64,000 nucleotides of DNA from Aristolochia californica. Taxonomy: Eukaryota > Streptophyta > Magnoliopsida > Piperales > Aristolochiaceae. A program made the translations under genes and the position numbers. The notes under the pieces are model-generated. The model had not been told where the DNA came from, did no database searches, and saw only the letters and a program-made list of their open reading frames with translations. Shown piece after piece: positions 40,942-55,180 of the stretch. Every line of letters begins with the position of its first letter. The stretch's first letter is position 1. The stretch is taken from the NCBI GenBank assembly GCA_029961685.1, contig JARWKL010000005.1, positions 13,792,164-13,856,163 of the forward strand. Direction: 5' to 3'.

Positions 40942-41946
40942 GGATCCAAAAGTCATTTTCATTTTTAACAAGTTTCAAGCATGCATATCCATTTTTAAAA
41001 CATGCGTAGAAGAAATCTCTTTCTTATAAAATTCCAAGCTATTTGAGTTGAACTAGTGAAATTTCAAAAACTTGCATAACAAAACTTTTGTGTTCATTTG
41101 TGGTGTGCGGACAAATTTTTTTACATACATTTGTTGTTGTTTTAAATTTTTTCCATACACAAACTCTAAAATTTTCATTTTGTTGTGATCTATTTGCCTT
41201 TTTTGTTTATGGGATGAAGAGAGAGCGAAAGCTCAAAGTTTTTGTAAGAAAAAAATGTACATCTAAAATGGAAATGAAAATTGCAAAAATGTAGAGAGTG
41301 ACAATTCCAAAAAGTGTATGTAATTTTTAGGGATTGTAAACTCCTTTTAGTTTTTATATATTAGGTTTTGCAATCATCGGGAAAAGGGAAATGAGGGTGA
41401 TTTTTAATTGAGCGTTGGCTCCAAACCAGAAGTCAATTCTTAGAAAAATATAGCCTGTTACGCATGATAAATCACTTTACAATCATCTATGATTGGTAGG
41501 TCAACTTTTTCTTAATGGGGAAAATAAAGGCTTGTTGGACTCAAGTAAATACCCACCGTAGGTTCACTTGAGAATTTAATGACCGTTTGTTATTCTCTTT
41601 AAAAGGTTTGAATCCATAGGTCATTTTCATCTTTAACATGTTTCAAGCATGCATATCCATTTTTAAAACATGTGTAGAAAAAATCTCTTTCTTATAAAAT
41701 TCCAAGCTATTAGGGTTGAACTAGTGAAATTTCCCAAACATGGATAACAAAACTTTTGTGTTCATTTGTGGTGTGAGAATAAATTTTATTTACTTACATT
41801 TGTTGTCATTTTAATTTTTTTTCATACACAAACTCTAAAATTTTCATTTTGTTGTGATCTATTTGCTTTTTTTGTTTACGGGATGAAGGGAGAGCGAAAA
41901 CTCAAAGTATTGATTTAAGAAAAAAGTATACTTCTAAAATCAAAAT

Positions 41947-41967
41947 GCACAATGCACAATGCACAAA
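41947..41967 (+). repeat. Extra 7-bp unit in a gcacaat run
   Basis: gcacaat occurs at 41947 and 41954 followed by gcacaaa at 41961. Other monomers have only one gcacaat before gcacaaa. This is simple slippage and explains the 679-bp spacing. Confidence 0.85.
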
Positions 41968-43632
41968 TGTAGAGAGAGATAATTCCAAAGTGTGGCTTTA
42001 ATTTTTAGGGATTGTAAACCCTTTTTAGTTTTTATACATTCGGTTTTACAATCGTCAGGAAAAGAAGGAGGTGGGGGATTTTTAACTAAGTGTTGACTCC
42101 CAATCCATAAGTTATTTTTACAAAAATATAGCCTGTTATGCATGATAAATCACTTTACAATCATCTATGATTGTTAGGTCAGTTTTTTTTAAATCGGCAA
42201 AATAATGGCTTGTTTGACTCTGGTAAATATCCCACCGCACGTTCACTAGAGATTTTAATGAGCGTTTGTTATTCTCTTTAAAAGGTTTGCATCCATAGGT
42301 GATTTGCATCTTTAACATGTTTCAAGCATGCATATCCATTTTTAAAAAAAGTGTAGAAGAAATCTCTGTCTTATAAAATTCCAAGCTATTAGGGTTGAAC
42401 TAGTGGAATTTCCGAAATTGGATAACAAAACCTTTGTGTTCATTTGTGGTGTGAGAATAAATTTTCTTTACTTACATTTGTTGTTGTTTTAAATTTTTTC
42501 CATACATAAACTCTCAAATGTTTATTTTGTTGTAATCTATTGGCCTTTTTTATTTTGAGGATGAAGGGAGAGCGAAAAATCAAAGTTTTTATTTAAGAAA
42601 AAATTATACATCTAAAATGGAAATTCACAATCCACAAATATAGTGAGAGATAATTCCAATAAGTGTTTGTAATTTTTTACAGATAGTAAACTCTTTTTTG
42701 TTTTTATATATTAGATTTTTCAACATCGGGAAAAGGTGGAGGCAGGGTATTTTTAACTAAGTGTTGACTCCCTATCCATAAGTCATTTCTTACCAAAATA
42801 TAGCCCGTTACACATGATAAATCACTTTTCTATCATCTATGATTTTTAGGACTAGTTTTTTGTAAATGGGCAAAATAATGGCTTATTTGACTCTGGTAAA
42901 TATCCCACTGCACGTTCACTTGAAAATTTAATGAGCGTTTGTTATTCTCTTTAAAAGGTTTGGATCCATTGGTCATTTGCATCTTTAACAAGTTTCTAGA
43001 ATGCATATCAATTTTTAAAACATGTATAGAAGAAATCTCTTTCCTATAAAATTCCAAGCTATTTGGGTTGCACAAGTGGAATTTCAAAAACTTAGATAAC
43101 AAAACTTTTGTGTTCATTTGTGTTGTGCGAATAAATTTTCTTTACTTATATTTTTTGTTATTTAAAATTTTTCCATACCCAAACTCTAAATATTTCATTT
43201 TGTTGTGATCTATTTGCCTTTTTTGTTTACAGGATGAAGGGAGAGCGAAAACTCAAAGTTTTGATTTAAGAAAAAAGTTTACATATAAAATGGAAATGCA
43301 AAATGCACAAATGTTGAGTGAGATAATTCAAAAAGTGTATGTAATTTTTAGGGATAGTAAACTCTTTTTAGTTTTTAAAAATGAGGTTTTGCAATAGTTG
43401 GGAAAAGAGGGTGGCAGGTGATTTTTAACTGAGCGTTGACTCCCAATCCACAAGTCATTTCTTACATAAATGTAGCCCATCACACAGGATAAATCACTTT
43501 ATAAACATCTATGATTGGTAGGTTAGCTTTTAGTAAATGGGGAAAATAATGGCTTGTTTGACTCGTGTAAATATCCCACCGCACGTTCACATGAGAATTT
43601 AATGAGTGTATGTTATTCTCTTTAAAAGGTTT

Positions 43633-44191
43633 GGATCCATAGGTCGTTTGCATCTTTAACATGTTTCAAGCATGCATATCCATTTGTAAAACATTTGTAG
43701 AAAAAATCTCTTTCTTATAAAATTCCAAGCAATTAGGGTTGAACTAGTGGAATTTCCAAAACTTGGATAACAATACTTTTGTGTTCCTTTGTGGTGCGAG
43801 TAAATTTTCTTTACTTACATTTGTTGTTGTTTTAAATTTCTCCATACAATATAAATTCACAATGCACAAATGTAGAGAGAGATAATTCCAAAGAGTGTCC
43901 GCAATTTTTAGGGTTTGTAAACTCTTTTTGGATTTTTATATTAGTTTTTGCAATCGTCGGGAAAAGGGGGAGGCAGGTGATTTTTAACTGAGTGTTGACC
44001 CCCAATCTATAAGTCATTTTTTAAAAAAGTATAGCCCGTTACGCTTGATAAATATCTTTACAATCATCAATGCATGTTAGGTCAGCTTTTTGTAAATTTT
44101 CAAATTAATGGCTTGTTTGATTCGGGTAAATATCCCACCGCACGTTCACTTTGGAATTTAATGAGCGTTTGTTATTCTCTTTAAAAGGTTT
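43633..44191 (+). repeat. Truncated B monomer of 559 bp
   Basis: The joint at about 43,847 connects atttctccatacaa to tataaattcacaatgcac, deleting about 113 bp between phases about 215 and 330. The right side of the joint is close to that of the A/B boundary deletion at 26,944, so aaattcacaatgcac may be a recurrent breakpoint. Confidence 0.87.
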
Positions 44192-44989
44192 GGATCCATA
44201 GGTCATTTGCATCTTTAAAAAATTTCAAGCATGCATATCCATTTTTAAAACATGTGTAGAAGAAATCTCTTTCTTATAAAATTCCAAGCAATTAGGGTTG
44301 AACTAGTGGAATTTCAAAAACTTGGATAAAAAGTTTTTTGTGTTCATCTGTTGTGTGCGAATAAATTTTCATTACTAACATTTGTTGTTGTTTTAAAATT
44401 TTTCCATACAAAAACTCTCAAAGTTTTATTTTGTTGTGATCATTTTGCCTTTTTTGTTTACGGGATGAAAGGAGAGCGAAAACTCAAAGTTTTGATTTAT
44501 GAAAAAAGTATACATGTAAAATGGAAATGCACAATACACAAATGCAGAGAAAGATAATTCCAAAAGGTGCCTGTAATTTTTACGGATTGTAAAATCTTTT
44601 TAGTTTTTAAATATTAGGTTTTTCAATCATCGGGAAAAGGTTGAGGCGGGGGATTTTTAACTGAGTGTTGACTCCCAATCCATAAGTCATTTCCTACAAA
44701 AATATAGCTCTTTACGCATAATAAATCACTTGACTACCGTCTATGATTGTTAGGTCAGCTTTTTTGTAAATGGGCAAAGTAATGGCTTGTTGGACTCGGG
44801 TAAATATCCCACCGCACGTTCACTTGAGAATTTAATGAGCGTTTGTTATTCTCTTTAAAAGTTTTGGATCCATAGGTCATTTGCCTCTTTAATATGATTC
44901 AAGCATGCATATCAATTTTTAAAACATGTGTAGAAGAAATATTTTTCTTATAAAATTCCCAGCTAATAGGGTTGAACTAGTGGAATTTC

Positions 44990-47250
44990 CAAAACTTGGA
45001 TAACAAAACTTTTGTGTCGTTTTGTGGTGTGCGAACAAATATTCTTTACTTGATTTTTTTGTTGTTTTCAATTATTTCCAAAGATAAACTCTAAAATTTT
45101 CATTTTGCTGTGTTCTTTTTGCCTTTTTTTTTTTTACGGGACGAAGGGAGAGTGAAAAATGAAAGTTTTGATTTAAAAAAAAGTATACATCTAAAATAGA
45201 AATTCTCAATGCCCAAATCTAGAGAGAGATAATTCGTGTTTATAATTTTTAGGGATTTTAAACTCTTTTTAGTTTTTATATATTAGTTTTTGCAATCACT
45301 GGGAAAATGGGGGAGGCGAGGGATTTTTGACTGAGTGTTGATTCCCAATCCATATGTCATTTCTTACAAAAATATAGCCTGTTACGCATGATAAATCACT
45401 TTACTATCATCTATGATTCTTAGGTCAGCTTTTTGGTAAATGGTCAAACTAATGGCTTGTTTGACTCGGGTAATTGTCCCACCGCACGTTAACTTGAGAA
45501 TTTAATGTGCATCTGTTATTCTCTTTAAAAGTTTTGGATCCATAGGTCATTTGCATGTTCAACATGTTTCAAGCAGGCATATCCATTCTTAAAACATGTC
45601 TTTCTTATAAAATTCCAAGCTATGAGGGTTGAACTAGTGGAATTTCCAAAACTTGGATAACCAAACTTTTGTGTTCATTTGTGGTGTGCGAATATATTTT
45701 CATTACTAACAATTGTTGTTGTTTTAAATTTTTTCCATGTATAAACTCTAAAATTTTCATTTTGTTGTGATCTATTTGCCTTTTTATTTTACGGGATGAA
45801 GGGAGAGCGAAAACTCAAAGTTTGTATTGAAGAAAAAATTATACATCTAAAACGGAAATTCACAATGCACAAACGTAGAGATAGATAATTCCAAAGTGTT
45901 TCTGTAATTTTTAGGGATTGTAAATTCTTTTAATATTTATTTATTAGGTTTGGCAATTGTCGGGAAAAGGGGGAAGCGTGGGATTTTTAACTGAATCTTG
46001 ACTCCCAATCCATAAGTCATTTCTGACAAAAATATTTCTTGTTACGCATGATAAATCACTTTAAAATCGTCTATGATTGTTAGGTCAGCTTTATGCAAAA
46101 TGCGTAAAATAATGGCTTGTTTGACTCGGATAAATATTCCACCGTACGTTCACTTGCGAATTTAATGAGCGTTATTATTCTCTATAAAAGGTTTGGAAGC
46201 ATAGGTCATTTGCATCTTTAACATGTTTCAAGCATGCATATCCATTTTTAAAACATGTGTAGAAGAAATCTCTTTCTTATAAATTCCAATCTCTTAGGGT
46301 TGAACTTGTGGAATTTCCGAAACTTAAATAAAAAAACTTTTGTGTTCATTTGTGCTGTGAGAATAAATTTTATTTACTTACATTTATTGTTGTTTTAAAT
46401 TTTTTCCATACACAAACTCTAAAATTTTCATTTTGTTGTTTTCTATTTGCCTTTTTGTTTTCGGGATGAAGGGAGAGCAAAAAACAAAGTTTTGAATTAA
46501 GAAAAATGTATACATGTAAAATAGAAATTCACATTGCATAAATGTTGAGAGAGATAATTCATAAGAGCATCTGTAATTTTTAGGGATTTTAAAACTCTTT
46601 TTAGATTTTATATGTTAGGTTTTGCAATCGTAGCGCAAAGAGGGAGGCGGGGCATTTTTAACTAAGTGTTGACTCCCAATCCTTATGTCATTTCTTACAA
46701 AAATATAGCCCGTTACGCATGATAAATAACTTTACTATCATCTATGATTGTTAGGTCAGATTTTTGGCAAATGGTCCAAATAATATCTTGTTTGACTCGG
46801 GTAATTATCCCACCGCACGTTAACTTGAGAATTTAATGTGCGTTTGTTATTCTCTTAAAAAGGTTTGGATCCATAGGTCATTTGCATCTTGAACATGTTT
46901 CAAGCACGCATAACCATTTTAATAACAAGTGTAGATGAAATCTCTTTCTTTTAAAATTTCAAGCTATTAGGGTTGAACAAGTGGAATTTTCCAAACTTGG
47001 ATAACAAAACTTTTGTGTTCATTTGTGGTGTGCAAATAAATTTTATTTATTAACAAATTGTTGTTTTTTTAAATTTTTTCCAAATATAAACTCCAAAATT
47101 TTCATTTTCTTGTGATCTATTTGCCTTTTTTGTTTACGGATGAAGGGAGAGCGAAAACTCAAAGTTTGTATTTAAGAAAAAATTATACATCTAAAATGGA
47201 AATTCACAATGCACAAATGTAGAGAGAGATAATTCCAAAGAGTGTCTGTA
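44990..47250 (+). repeat. HOR-like block R, copy 1
   Basis: The run contains gtgtcgttttgtggtgtgcg (45,013), ttggtaaatggtcaaa (45,433), gggtaattgtcccaccgc (45,468), taacttgagaatttaatgtg, the ggaagcatagg form of the phase-0 site (46,195), tttctgacaaaaat and ttatgcaaaatg. The same variants in the same order are found from 60,440 onward (offset about 15.43 kb). The 46.5-47.2 kb part also pairs with 59.2-59.95 kb (tatgttaggttttgca, ttacggatgaaggg). Confidence 0.72.
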
Positions 47251-48049
47251 ATGTTTAGGGATTGTAAACTTGTTTTAGTTTTTTATATTAGGTTTTGCAA
47301 TCGCCGGGAAAAAGGGGAGGCAAGGGATTTTTAACTGAGTGTTGACTACCAATCCATAAGTCATTTCTTACAAAAATATAGTCAGTTATGCATGATAAAT
47401 CACTTTACAATCATCTATGATTCTTCGGTCAACTTTTTGTAAATGGGCAAAATAATTGTTTGTTTGACTCGTGTAAATATCCCACCCCACGTCACTTGAG
47501 AATTTAATGAGCGTTTTTTATTCTCTTTAAAAGGTTTGGATCCATAGGTCATTTGCATCTTTAACATGTTTCATGCATGCATATCCATTTTTAAAACAAG
47601 TGTAGAAGAAATTTCTTTCTTATCTAATTTCAAGCTATAAGGGTTGAACTTGTCGAATTTCCAAACCTTGGATGACAAAACTTTTGTGTTCATTTGTGGT
47701 GTGCGAATAAATTTTATTTACTTACATTTTTTATTTTTTAAAATTTTTTCCTTACATAAACTCTAAAATTTTCATTTTGTGATCTATTTGCCTTTTTTTT
47801 TTACAGGATGAAGCGAGAGTGAAAACTCAAAGTTTTGATTGAAGAAAAATGTATACATCTGTAATGGAAATGTACAATGCACAAATGTAGAGAGAGATAA
47901 TTACGAAAAGGGTCAGTAACTTTTAGGGATTGTAAACTCTTGTTAGTATTCATATATCTGGTTTTCCAATCGTCGGGAAAAGGGGGAGGCAGGGGATTTT
48001 TAACTGAGCGATGACTCCCAAAACTTAACTCATTTCTTACAAAAATATT

Positions 48050-49700
48050 GTAAGTTACGCATGATATGTCACCATGCAATCATCTATGATTGTTAGGTCA
48101 GCTTTTTGTAAATGGGCAAAATAATGGCTTGTTTGACTAGGGTAAATATCCCACCGCACGTTCACTTGAGAATTTAATGAGAGTTTGATATTCTCTTTAA
48201 AAGGTTTGGATCCATATGTCATTTTCCTCTTTAACATGTTTCAAGCATGCATATCCATTTTTAAAACATGTTTTGAAGAAATCTCTCTCTTATAAAATTC
48301 CAAGCTATTAGGGTTGATCTTGAAGAATTTCCAAAACTTGGATAACAAATTTTTTTGTTCATTTGTGGTGTGCGAATACATTTTCTTTACTTATATTTGT
48401 TGTTGTTTTAATTTTTTTTCAATTCAGAAACTCTAAAATTTTCATTTTTTTGTGATCTTTTTGTTTTTTTTGTTTTCTAGACGAAGATAGAGCGAAAAGT
48501 AAACGTTTTGATTTTAAAAAAAAGTATATATCTGAAATGGAAATTCACAATGCCCAAATGTAGAGAGAGATATTTCCATAGAGTCTCTGTAATCTTTAGG
48601 GATTATAAATTCTTTTCAGTTTTTATATATTAGGTTTTGCAATCGCCGGGAAAAAAGGGAGGTGGGGGATTGTTAACTGTGTGTTGACTCCCAATCCATA
48701 AGTCTTTTCTAACAAAAATATAGCCTTTACACATGATATATCACTTTACGATCATCTATGGTTGTTAGGTCAGCTTTATGTAAATGGGAAAAATAATGGC
48801 TTGTTTGACTCAGGTAAATTTCCCATTGCACGTTCACTTGAGAATTTAATGAGCATTTGTTATTTGCTTTAAAAGGTTTGGATCCATAGGTCATTTGCAT
48901 ATTTATTATGTTTCAAGCATGCGTATCCATTTTTAAAACATGTGTTGAAGAAATCTCTTTCTTAAAAAATTCCAAGCTATTAGGTTTGAACTACTGGTAT
49001 TTCCCAAACTTGAAAAAAAAAACTTTTTTGTTCATTTGTGGTATGCGAATAAATTTTATTTACTTACATTTTTTGTTGTTTTAAATTTTTTCCAAACATA
49101 AAATCTAAAATTTTCATTTTGTTAATATCTATTTGCCTTTTTTGTATATGGGATGAAGGGAGAGCGAAAACTCAAAGTTTGTATTTAAGAAAACATTTTA
49201 CATCCAAAAAGGAAATTCACAATGTACAAATATATACAGAGATAATTCCAAATAGTGTCTATAATTTTTAGGGATTTTAAACTCTTTTTATTTTTTATTT
49301 ATTAGGTTTTGCAATCGTCGAAAAAAGGGGAGGAAGGGGATTTTTAACTGAGTGTTGACTCCCAATCCATAAGTCCTTTCTTGAAAAAATATAGCCCGTT
49401 ACACATGATAAATCACTTTACAATCATCTATGATTGTTAGGTCAAATTTATGTAAATAGGCAAAATAATGGCTTGTTTGACTCGGATAAATATCCCACCG
49501 CACATTCACTTGAGAATTTAATGAGCATTTGTTATTCTCTTTAAAAAATTTGGATCCATAGGTCATATGCATATTTAACATGTTTCAAGAATGCATTTCC
49601 ATTTTTAAAACATGTGTAGAAGAAATCTCTTTCTTATAAAATTCCAAGCTGTTAGGGTTGAATTAGTGGAATTTCCCAAACTTGATAACAAAACATTTGA
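48050..49700 (+). repeat. HOR-like block Q, copy 2
   Basis: This is the partner of 36.5-38.1 kb at a constant 11,557-11,558-bp offset. It follows directly on a stretch (47.40-48.05 kb) that instead pairs with 27.1-27.8 kb. The order of blocks therefore differs between the two places, and the array is a mosaic of recombined blocks. Confidence 0.72.
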
Positions 49701-50479
49701 GTTCATTTGTGGTGTGCGAATAAATTTTCTTTACTAACGTTTTTTTTTATTTTAATTTTTTTCCATACATAAACTTTAAAGTTTTCATTTTGTTGTGATC
49801 TATTTGCCTATTTTTTTATTAATTGATGGGAGATTGTAAACTCAAAGTTTTGATTTAAAAAAAAACTATACATCTAAAATGGAATTGCACAATGCACACA
49901 TGTTTAGAGAGATAATTCCAAAGAGGGTTTGTAATTTTTAGGGATTGTAAACTCTTTTTAGTTTTTATATATTTGGTTTTACAATCGTCGTGAAAAGGGG
50001 GAGGCGGTGGATTTTTAACTGTGTGTTAACTCCAAATCCAAAAAACATTGACTAAAAAAATATAGCCTGTTACACAAGATAAATCACTTTACAATCTATC
50101 ATTGGTTGGTAAGCTTTTTGTAAATGGGCAAAATAATGGCTTGTGTGACTCGGGTAAATATCCCACCGCATGTTCACTTGAGAATTTAATGAGCGTATGT
50201 TATTCTCTTTTAAAAGTTTCGATCCATAGGTCATTTGCAACTTTAACATGTTCCAAGCATACGTATACATTTTTAAAACATGTGGACAAGAAATCTCTAG
50301 CTTATAAAATTCCTGGTGTAATGGGTTGTTGAACAAGTGGAATTTTCCTAACTTGGATCACGAAAATTTTGTGTTCATTTGTGGTGTGTGAATAAATTTG
50401 CTTTACATACATTTGATGTTGTTTTAAATTTTTTCCATACATAAACACTAAAAGTTTTATTTTGTTGTGATCTATTTGC

Positions 50480-51080
50480 CTTTTTCATTTCCGGGATGAA
50501 GGCAGAACGAAAACTCAAAGTTTTGATTTAAGAAAATAGTCTACATCTAAAATGGAAATGCACAATGCACAAATTTAGAGAGAGATAATTCCAAAGAGTG
50601 TCTTTAATTTTTTGGGATTGTAAACTCTTTTTAGCTTTTATATATTAGGTTTTGTAATCGTCGTGAAAAGGGGGAGGCGAGGGAGTTTTAACAGAGTGTT
50701 GACTCCAAATCCATAAAACATTTCGTACAAAAATATAGGTCGTTACACATGATAAGTCACTTTACAATCATCTATGATTGTGAGGGCATCTTTTTGTAAA
50801 AAGGGCAAAATAATAGCTTGTTTGACTCAGGAAAATATCCCACCACACGTTCACTTGAGAATTTAATGAGCGTTTGTTATTCTCTTTAAAAGGTTTGGAT
50901 ACATAGGTCATTTGCATCTTTAACATGTTTCAAGCATGCATATCCATTTTGCAAACATGTGCAGAAGAATTCTCTCTCTAATTAAATTCCAAGCTATTAG
51001 GGTTGAACATGTGGAATTTCCCAATCTTGCATAACAAAACTTTTGTGTTCAGTTGTGGTGTGAGAATAAATTTTCTTTAC
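50480..51080 (+). repeat. Block S, copy 1 (ggatacatagg variant)
   Basis: Shared variants are tttttcattt before the gggatgaaggcagaac stretch, aatcgtcgtgaaaaggggg, gcgagggagttttaaca, ataaaacatttc, gcatgat/cacatgataagtcac, the GGATAC form of the landmark (50,897) and gaagaattctct. All recur at 55.18-55.78 kb, offset 4,699 bp. Confidence 0.75.
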
Positions 51081-52419
51081 TTTCATTTGTTGTTGTTTTA
51101 AATTTTGTCCATACATAAACTCTAAAGGTTTCATTTTGTTGTGATCTATTGGCCTTTTTTGTTTACGGGATGAAGGGAGAGTGAAAACACAAAGTTTTGA
51201 TTTAAGAAAAAAGTATACATCTAAAATGGAAATGCACTATGCAGAAATGTAGAGAGAGATAATTCCGAAGAGGGTCTTTAATTTTTAGGGATTGTAAACT
51301 CTTTTTAATTTTTAAATATTAGGTTTTACAATCATCGGGAAAAGGGGCAGGAGAGGGAGTTTTAACTGAGTGTTGACTCCCAATCAATAAGTCATTTCTT
51401 ACAAAAATATAGGCCGGTATGCATGATAAGTCACTTTACAATGATCTGTGATTTTTAGATAAGTTTTTTGTAAATGGGCAAAATAATGGCTTGTTTGACT
51501 TAGGTAAATATCCCACCCCACGTTCACTTGCGAATTTAATGAGCGTTTGTTGTTCTCCTTAAAAAGTTTTGATCCATAGGTCATTTGCATCTTTAACTTG
51601 TTTCAAGAATCCATATCCATTTTTAAAACATTGGTAAAAAAATCAATTTCATATAAAATTCCAAGCTTTTAGGGTTGAACTAGTGGAATTTCCGAAACTT
51701 GGATAACAAAACTTTTGTGTTCATTTTTGGTGTGCGAATAAATTTTCTTTACTTACATTTGTTGTTGTTTTATATTTTTTTCATGCATAAACTGTAAAAT
51801 TTTCATTTTTTTGTGATTTATTTGCCTTTTTGTTTACGGGATGAAGGGACAGCGAAAACTCAATGTTTTAATATAAAAAAAATATACATCTAAAATGGAA
51901 ATTCACAATGCACAAATGAAGACAGAGATAATTCCAAAGAGTGTCTTTAATTTTTAGGGAATGTAAACTCTTTATAGATTTTAAAAATTAGGTTTTTCAA
52001 TCGTCGGGAAAAGGTGGAGGCAGGGCAGGTTTAACTGAGTGTTGACTCCCAATCCATAAGTTATTTCTTACAAAAATATTGCCCATTACGCATGATAAAT
52101 CACTTGATAATCTTCTATGATTTTTAGGCCAGCTTTTTGTAAATGAGCAAAATAATGGCTTGTTTGACTCGGGTAAATATCCCACCGCACGTTCACTTGA
52201 GAATTTAATTAGCGTTTGTTATTCTCTATAAAAGGTTTGGATCCATAGGTCATTTGAATCTTTAACATGTTTCAAGCATGCATATCCATTATTAAAACAT
52301 GTGACAAAGAAATCTCTTTCTAATTAAATTCCAAACTATTAGAATTGAACTAGTGGAATTTCCCAAACAAGGATAACAAAATTTTTGTGCCCATTTGTGG
52401 TGTGCCAATAAATTTTTTT

Positions 52420-55180
52420 TACTTACATTTTTTATTGTTTTAAATTTTTTCCATACATAAACTCTAAAATTTTTATTTTGTTCTGATTTGTTTGCCTTTT
52501 TTATTTACAGGCCAAAGGAAGATTGAAAACTCAAAGTTTTGATTTAAGAAAAAGTATGCATCTAAATTGGAAAGGAACAATGCACAAATGCAGAGAGAGA
52601 TAATTCCGAAGAGTGTCTGTAATTTTTAGGGATTGCAAACTCTTTTTATTCTTTATTTATTATGTTTTGCAATCGAAGGGAAAAGGGGGAGGAAGGGGAT
52701 TTTAAACTGAGTGTTGACTCCCAATCCATAAGTCATTTCTTGCAAAAATATAGCCCATTACTCATGATAAATCACTTTACAATCATCTATGATAGTTAGG
52801 TCAACTTTTTGTAAATGAGCAAGATAATAGCTTGTTTGACTCGTGTAAATATCCCATCGCACGTTCACTTGACAATTTAATTAGCGTTTATTGTTATCAT
52901 GAAAAGGTTTGGATCCATAGGTCATTTGCATCTTTAACAAGTTTCAAGCAAGCATACCAATTTTTAAAACATGTGTAGAAGAAATCTCTTTCTAATAAGA
53001 TTCCAAGCTATTTGGGTTGAACTACTGGAATTTCAAAAACTTGGATAAAAAAACTATTGTGTTCATTTGTGGTGTGCAAATAAATTTTCTTTACTTACAT
53101 TTGTTGTTGTTTTAAATTTTTTCCATACACAAACTCTAAAATTTTCATTTTGTATTGACCTATTTGCTTTTTTTGTTTACGGGATGAAGGAAGAGCGAAA
53201 AGTCAAAGTTTTTTTTTTTTCAGAAAAAAGTATACATATAAACTGGAAATACATAATGCTCAAATGTCGAGAGAGATAATTCAGAAATGTGTTTTTAATT
53301 TTTTTGGATTGTAAACTCTTTTTAGTTTTTATATATTAGGTTTTCCAATAGTTGGGAAAAGGGGGAGGCAGGTGATTTTTAATTGAGCGTTGACTCCCAA
53401 TGCATAAGTCATTTCTTACAAAAATATACCCCGTTACACATGTTAAATCACTTTACAATCATCTATGATTGGTAGGTCAGCCTTTTGTAAATTGGGAAAA
53501 TAATGGCTTGTTTGACTCGGGTAAATATCCCACCGCATGTTTACTTGAGAATTTAATGAGTGTATGTTATTCTCTTTAAAAGGTTTGGATCCATAGGTCG
53601 TTTGCGTCTTTAACATGTTTCAAACATGCATATCCATTTGTAAAACTTGCGTAGAAAAAATCTCTTTCTGATAAAATTACAAGCTATTAGAACTAGTGGA
53701 ATTACCCAAACTTGGATAATAAAACTTTTGTGCTCATTCGTAGTATGCAAGTAAATTTTCTTTACTTAAATTTGATATTTTTTAAAAAAATTTCTATATA
53801 TAAACTCTAAAAATTTTATTTTTTGTGATCTATTTGCCTTTTATGTGTACAGGATGATGGGAGAGTCAAAAGTCAAAGTTTTGGTTTAAGAAAAAAGTAT
53901 ACAACTAAAATGGAAATGCGCAATGCACAAATATAGAGAGAGATAATTCCAAAGTGTGCCTGTAATTTTGAGGGGTTGCAAACCCTTTTTAGTTTTATAT
54001 ATTAGGTTTTAAAATCGTCAGGAAAAGGGGGAGGCAGGGGATTTTTAACTGAGTGTTGACTCCCAATCCAATAGTCATCTCTTACAAAAATATAGCTTGT
54101 TACACGTGGTAAATCACTTTACATTCAACTATGATTGTTAGGTCAGTTTTTTTTAAATGGGTAGAATAATGGCTTGTTTGACTCGGGTAAATATCCCACC
54201 ACACGTTCACATGTGAATTTAATGAGCGTTTGTTATTCACTTTAAAAGGTTTGGATCCATAGGTGATTTGCATCTTTAACATGTTTCAAACATGCATATC
54301 CATTTTTAAAACATGTGTTGAAGAAATCTCTTTCTTATAAAATTCCTTGCTATTAGGGTTGAACTAGTGGAATTTCCCAAACTTGGATAACAAAAATTTT
54401 GTATTCATTTGTGGTGTGAGAATAAAATTTCTTTACTTCCATTTGTTGTTGTTTTAAATTTTTTCCATACATAAACTCTAAAATGTTCATTTTGTTGTAA
54501 TCTATTGGCCTTTTTTCTTTTCGGGATGAAGGGAGATAAAAAAATCAAAGTTTTGATATAAAAAAATTTATACATCTAAAATAGAAATTCACAATCCACA
54601 AATATAGTGAGAGATAATTCCAAAGAGTGTCTGTAATTTTTTACAGATTGTCAACTCTTTTTTTTTATACAAATTAGGTTTTTCAAACATCGGGAAAAGG
54701 TGGAGGCGGGGGATTTAACTAAGTGTTGACTCCCAATCCATAAGTCATTTCTTACCAAAATATAGCCCGTTAAGCATGATAAATCACTTTACATTCATCT
54801 ATGATTGGTAGGTCAGCTTTTTGTTAATGGGGAAAATAATGGCTGGTTTGACTCAGGTAAATATCCCACCGTACGTTCACTTGAGAATTTAATGAGCGTA
54901 TGTTGTTCTCTTTAAAAGGTTTGGATCCGTAGGTTGTTTGCATCTTTCACATGTTTCAAGCGTGCATATCCATTTTTAAAACATGTGTAGAAAAAATCTT
55001 TTTCTTATAAAATTCCAAGCTATTAGGGTTAAACTAGTGGAGTTTCCCAAACTTGGATAATAAAACTTTTGTGTTCATTTGTGGTGTGTGAATAAATTTT
55101 CTTTCCTTACATTTGTTGTTGTTTTAAAATTTTTCCATACATAAACTCTAAAATTTTCATTTTGTTGTGATATATTTGCC
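52420..55180 (+). repeat. Block T, copy 1 of a 3,357-bp-offset duplication
   Basis: Landmarks 52,911, 53,587, 54,253 and 54,923 pair with 56,268, 56,941, 57,609 and 58,280 at offsets of 3,354-3,357 bp. Shared private variants include gttctgatttgtttgcc, gaaggaag/ccaaaggaagattga, aatttaattagcgttta, gcaagcatacc, tattgacctatttgc, gctattagaactagtgg, ttacacgtggtaaatc and ctttttttttatacaaatta-like text. Confidence 0.82.

Larger units (their letters stand above)
41630..45400 (+). repeat. HOR-like block P, copy 2
   Basis: This repeats the ordered variants of 28.65-32.5 kb: tgtggctttaattttt (41,990), ccacaaatatagtgagag (42,633), agagggtggcaggtg with cacaggataaatcactttat (43,406-43,502), then the monomer truncated at 43,847, then cttgactaccgtctatg with gttggactcgg (44,729-44,799). 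The truncation is private to this copy, so it arose after the block duplication. Confidence 0.75.
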
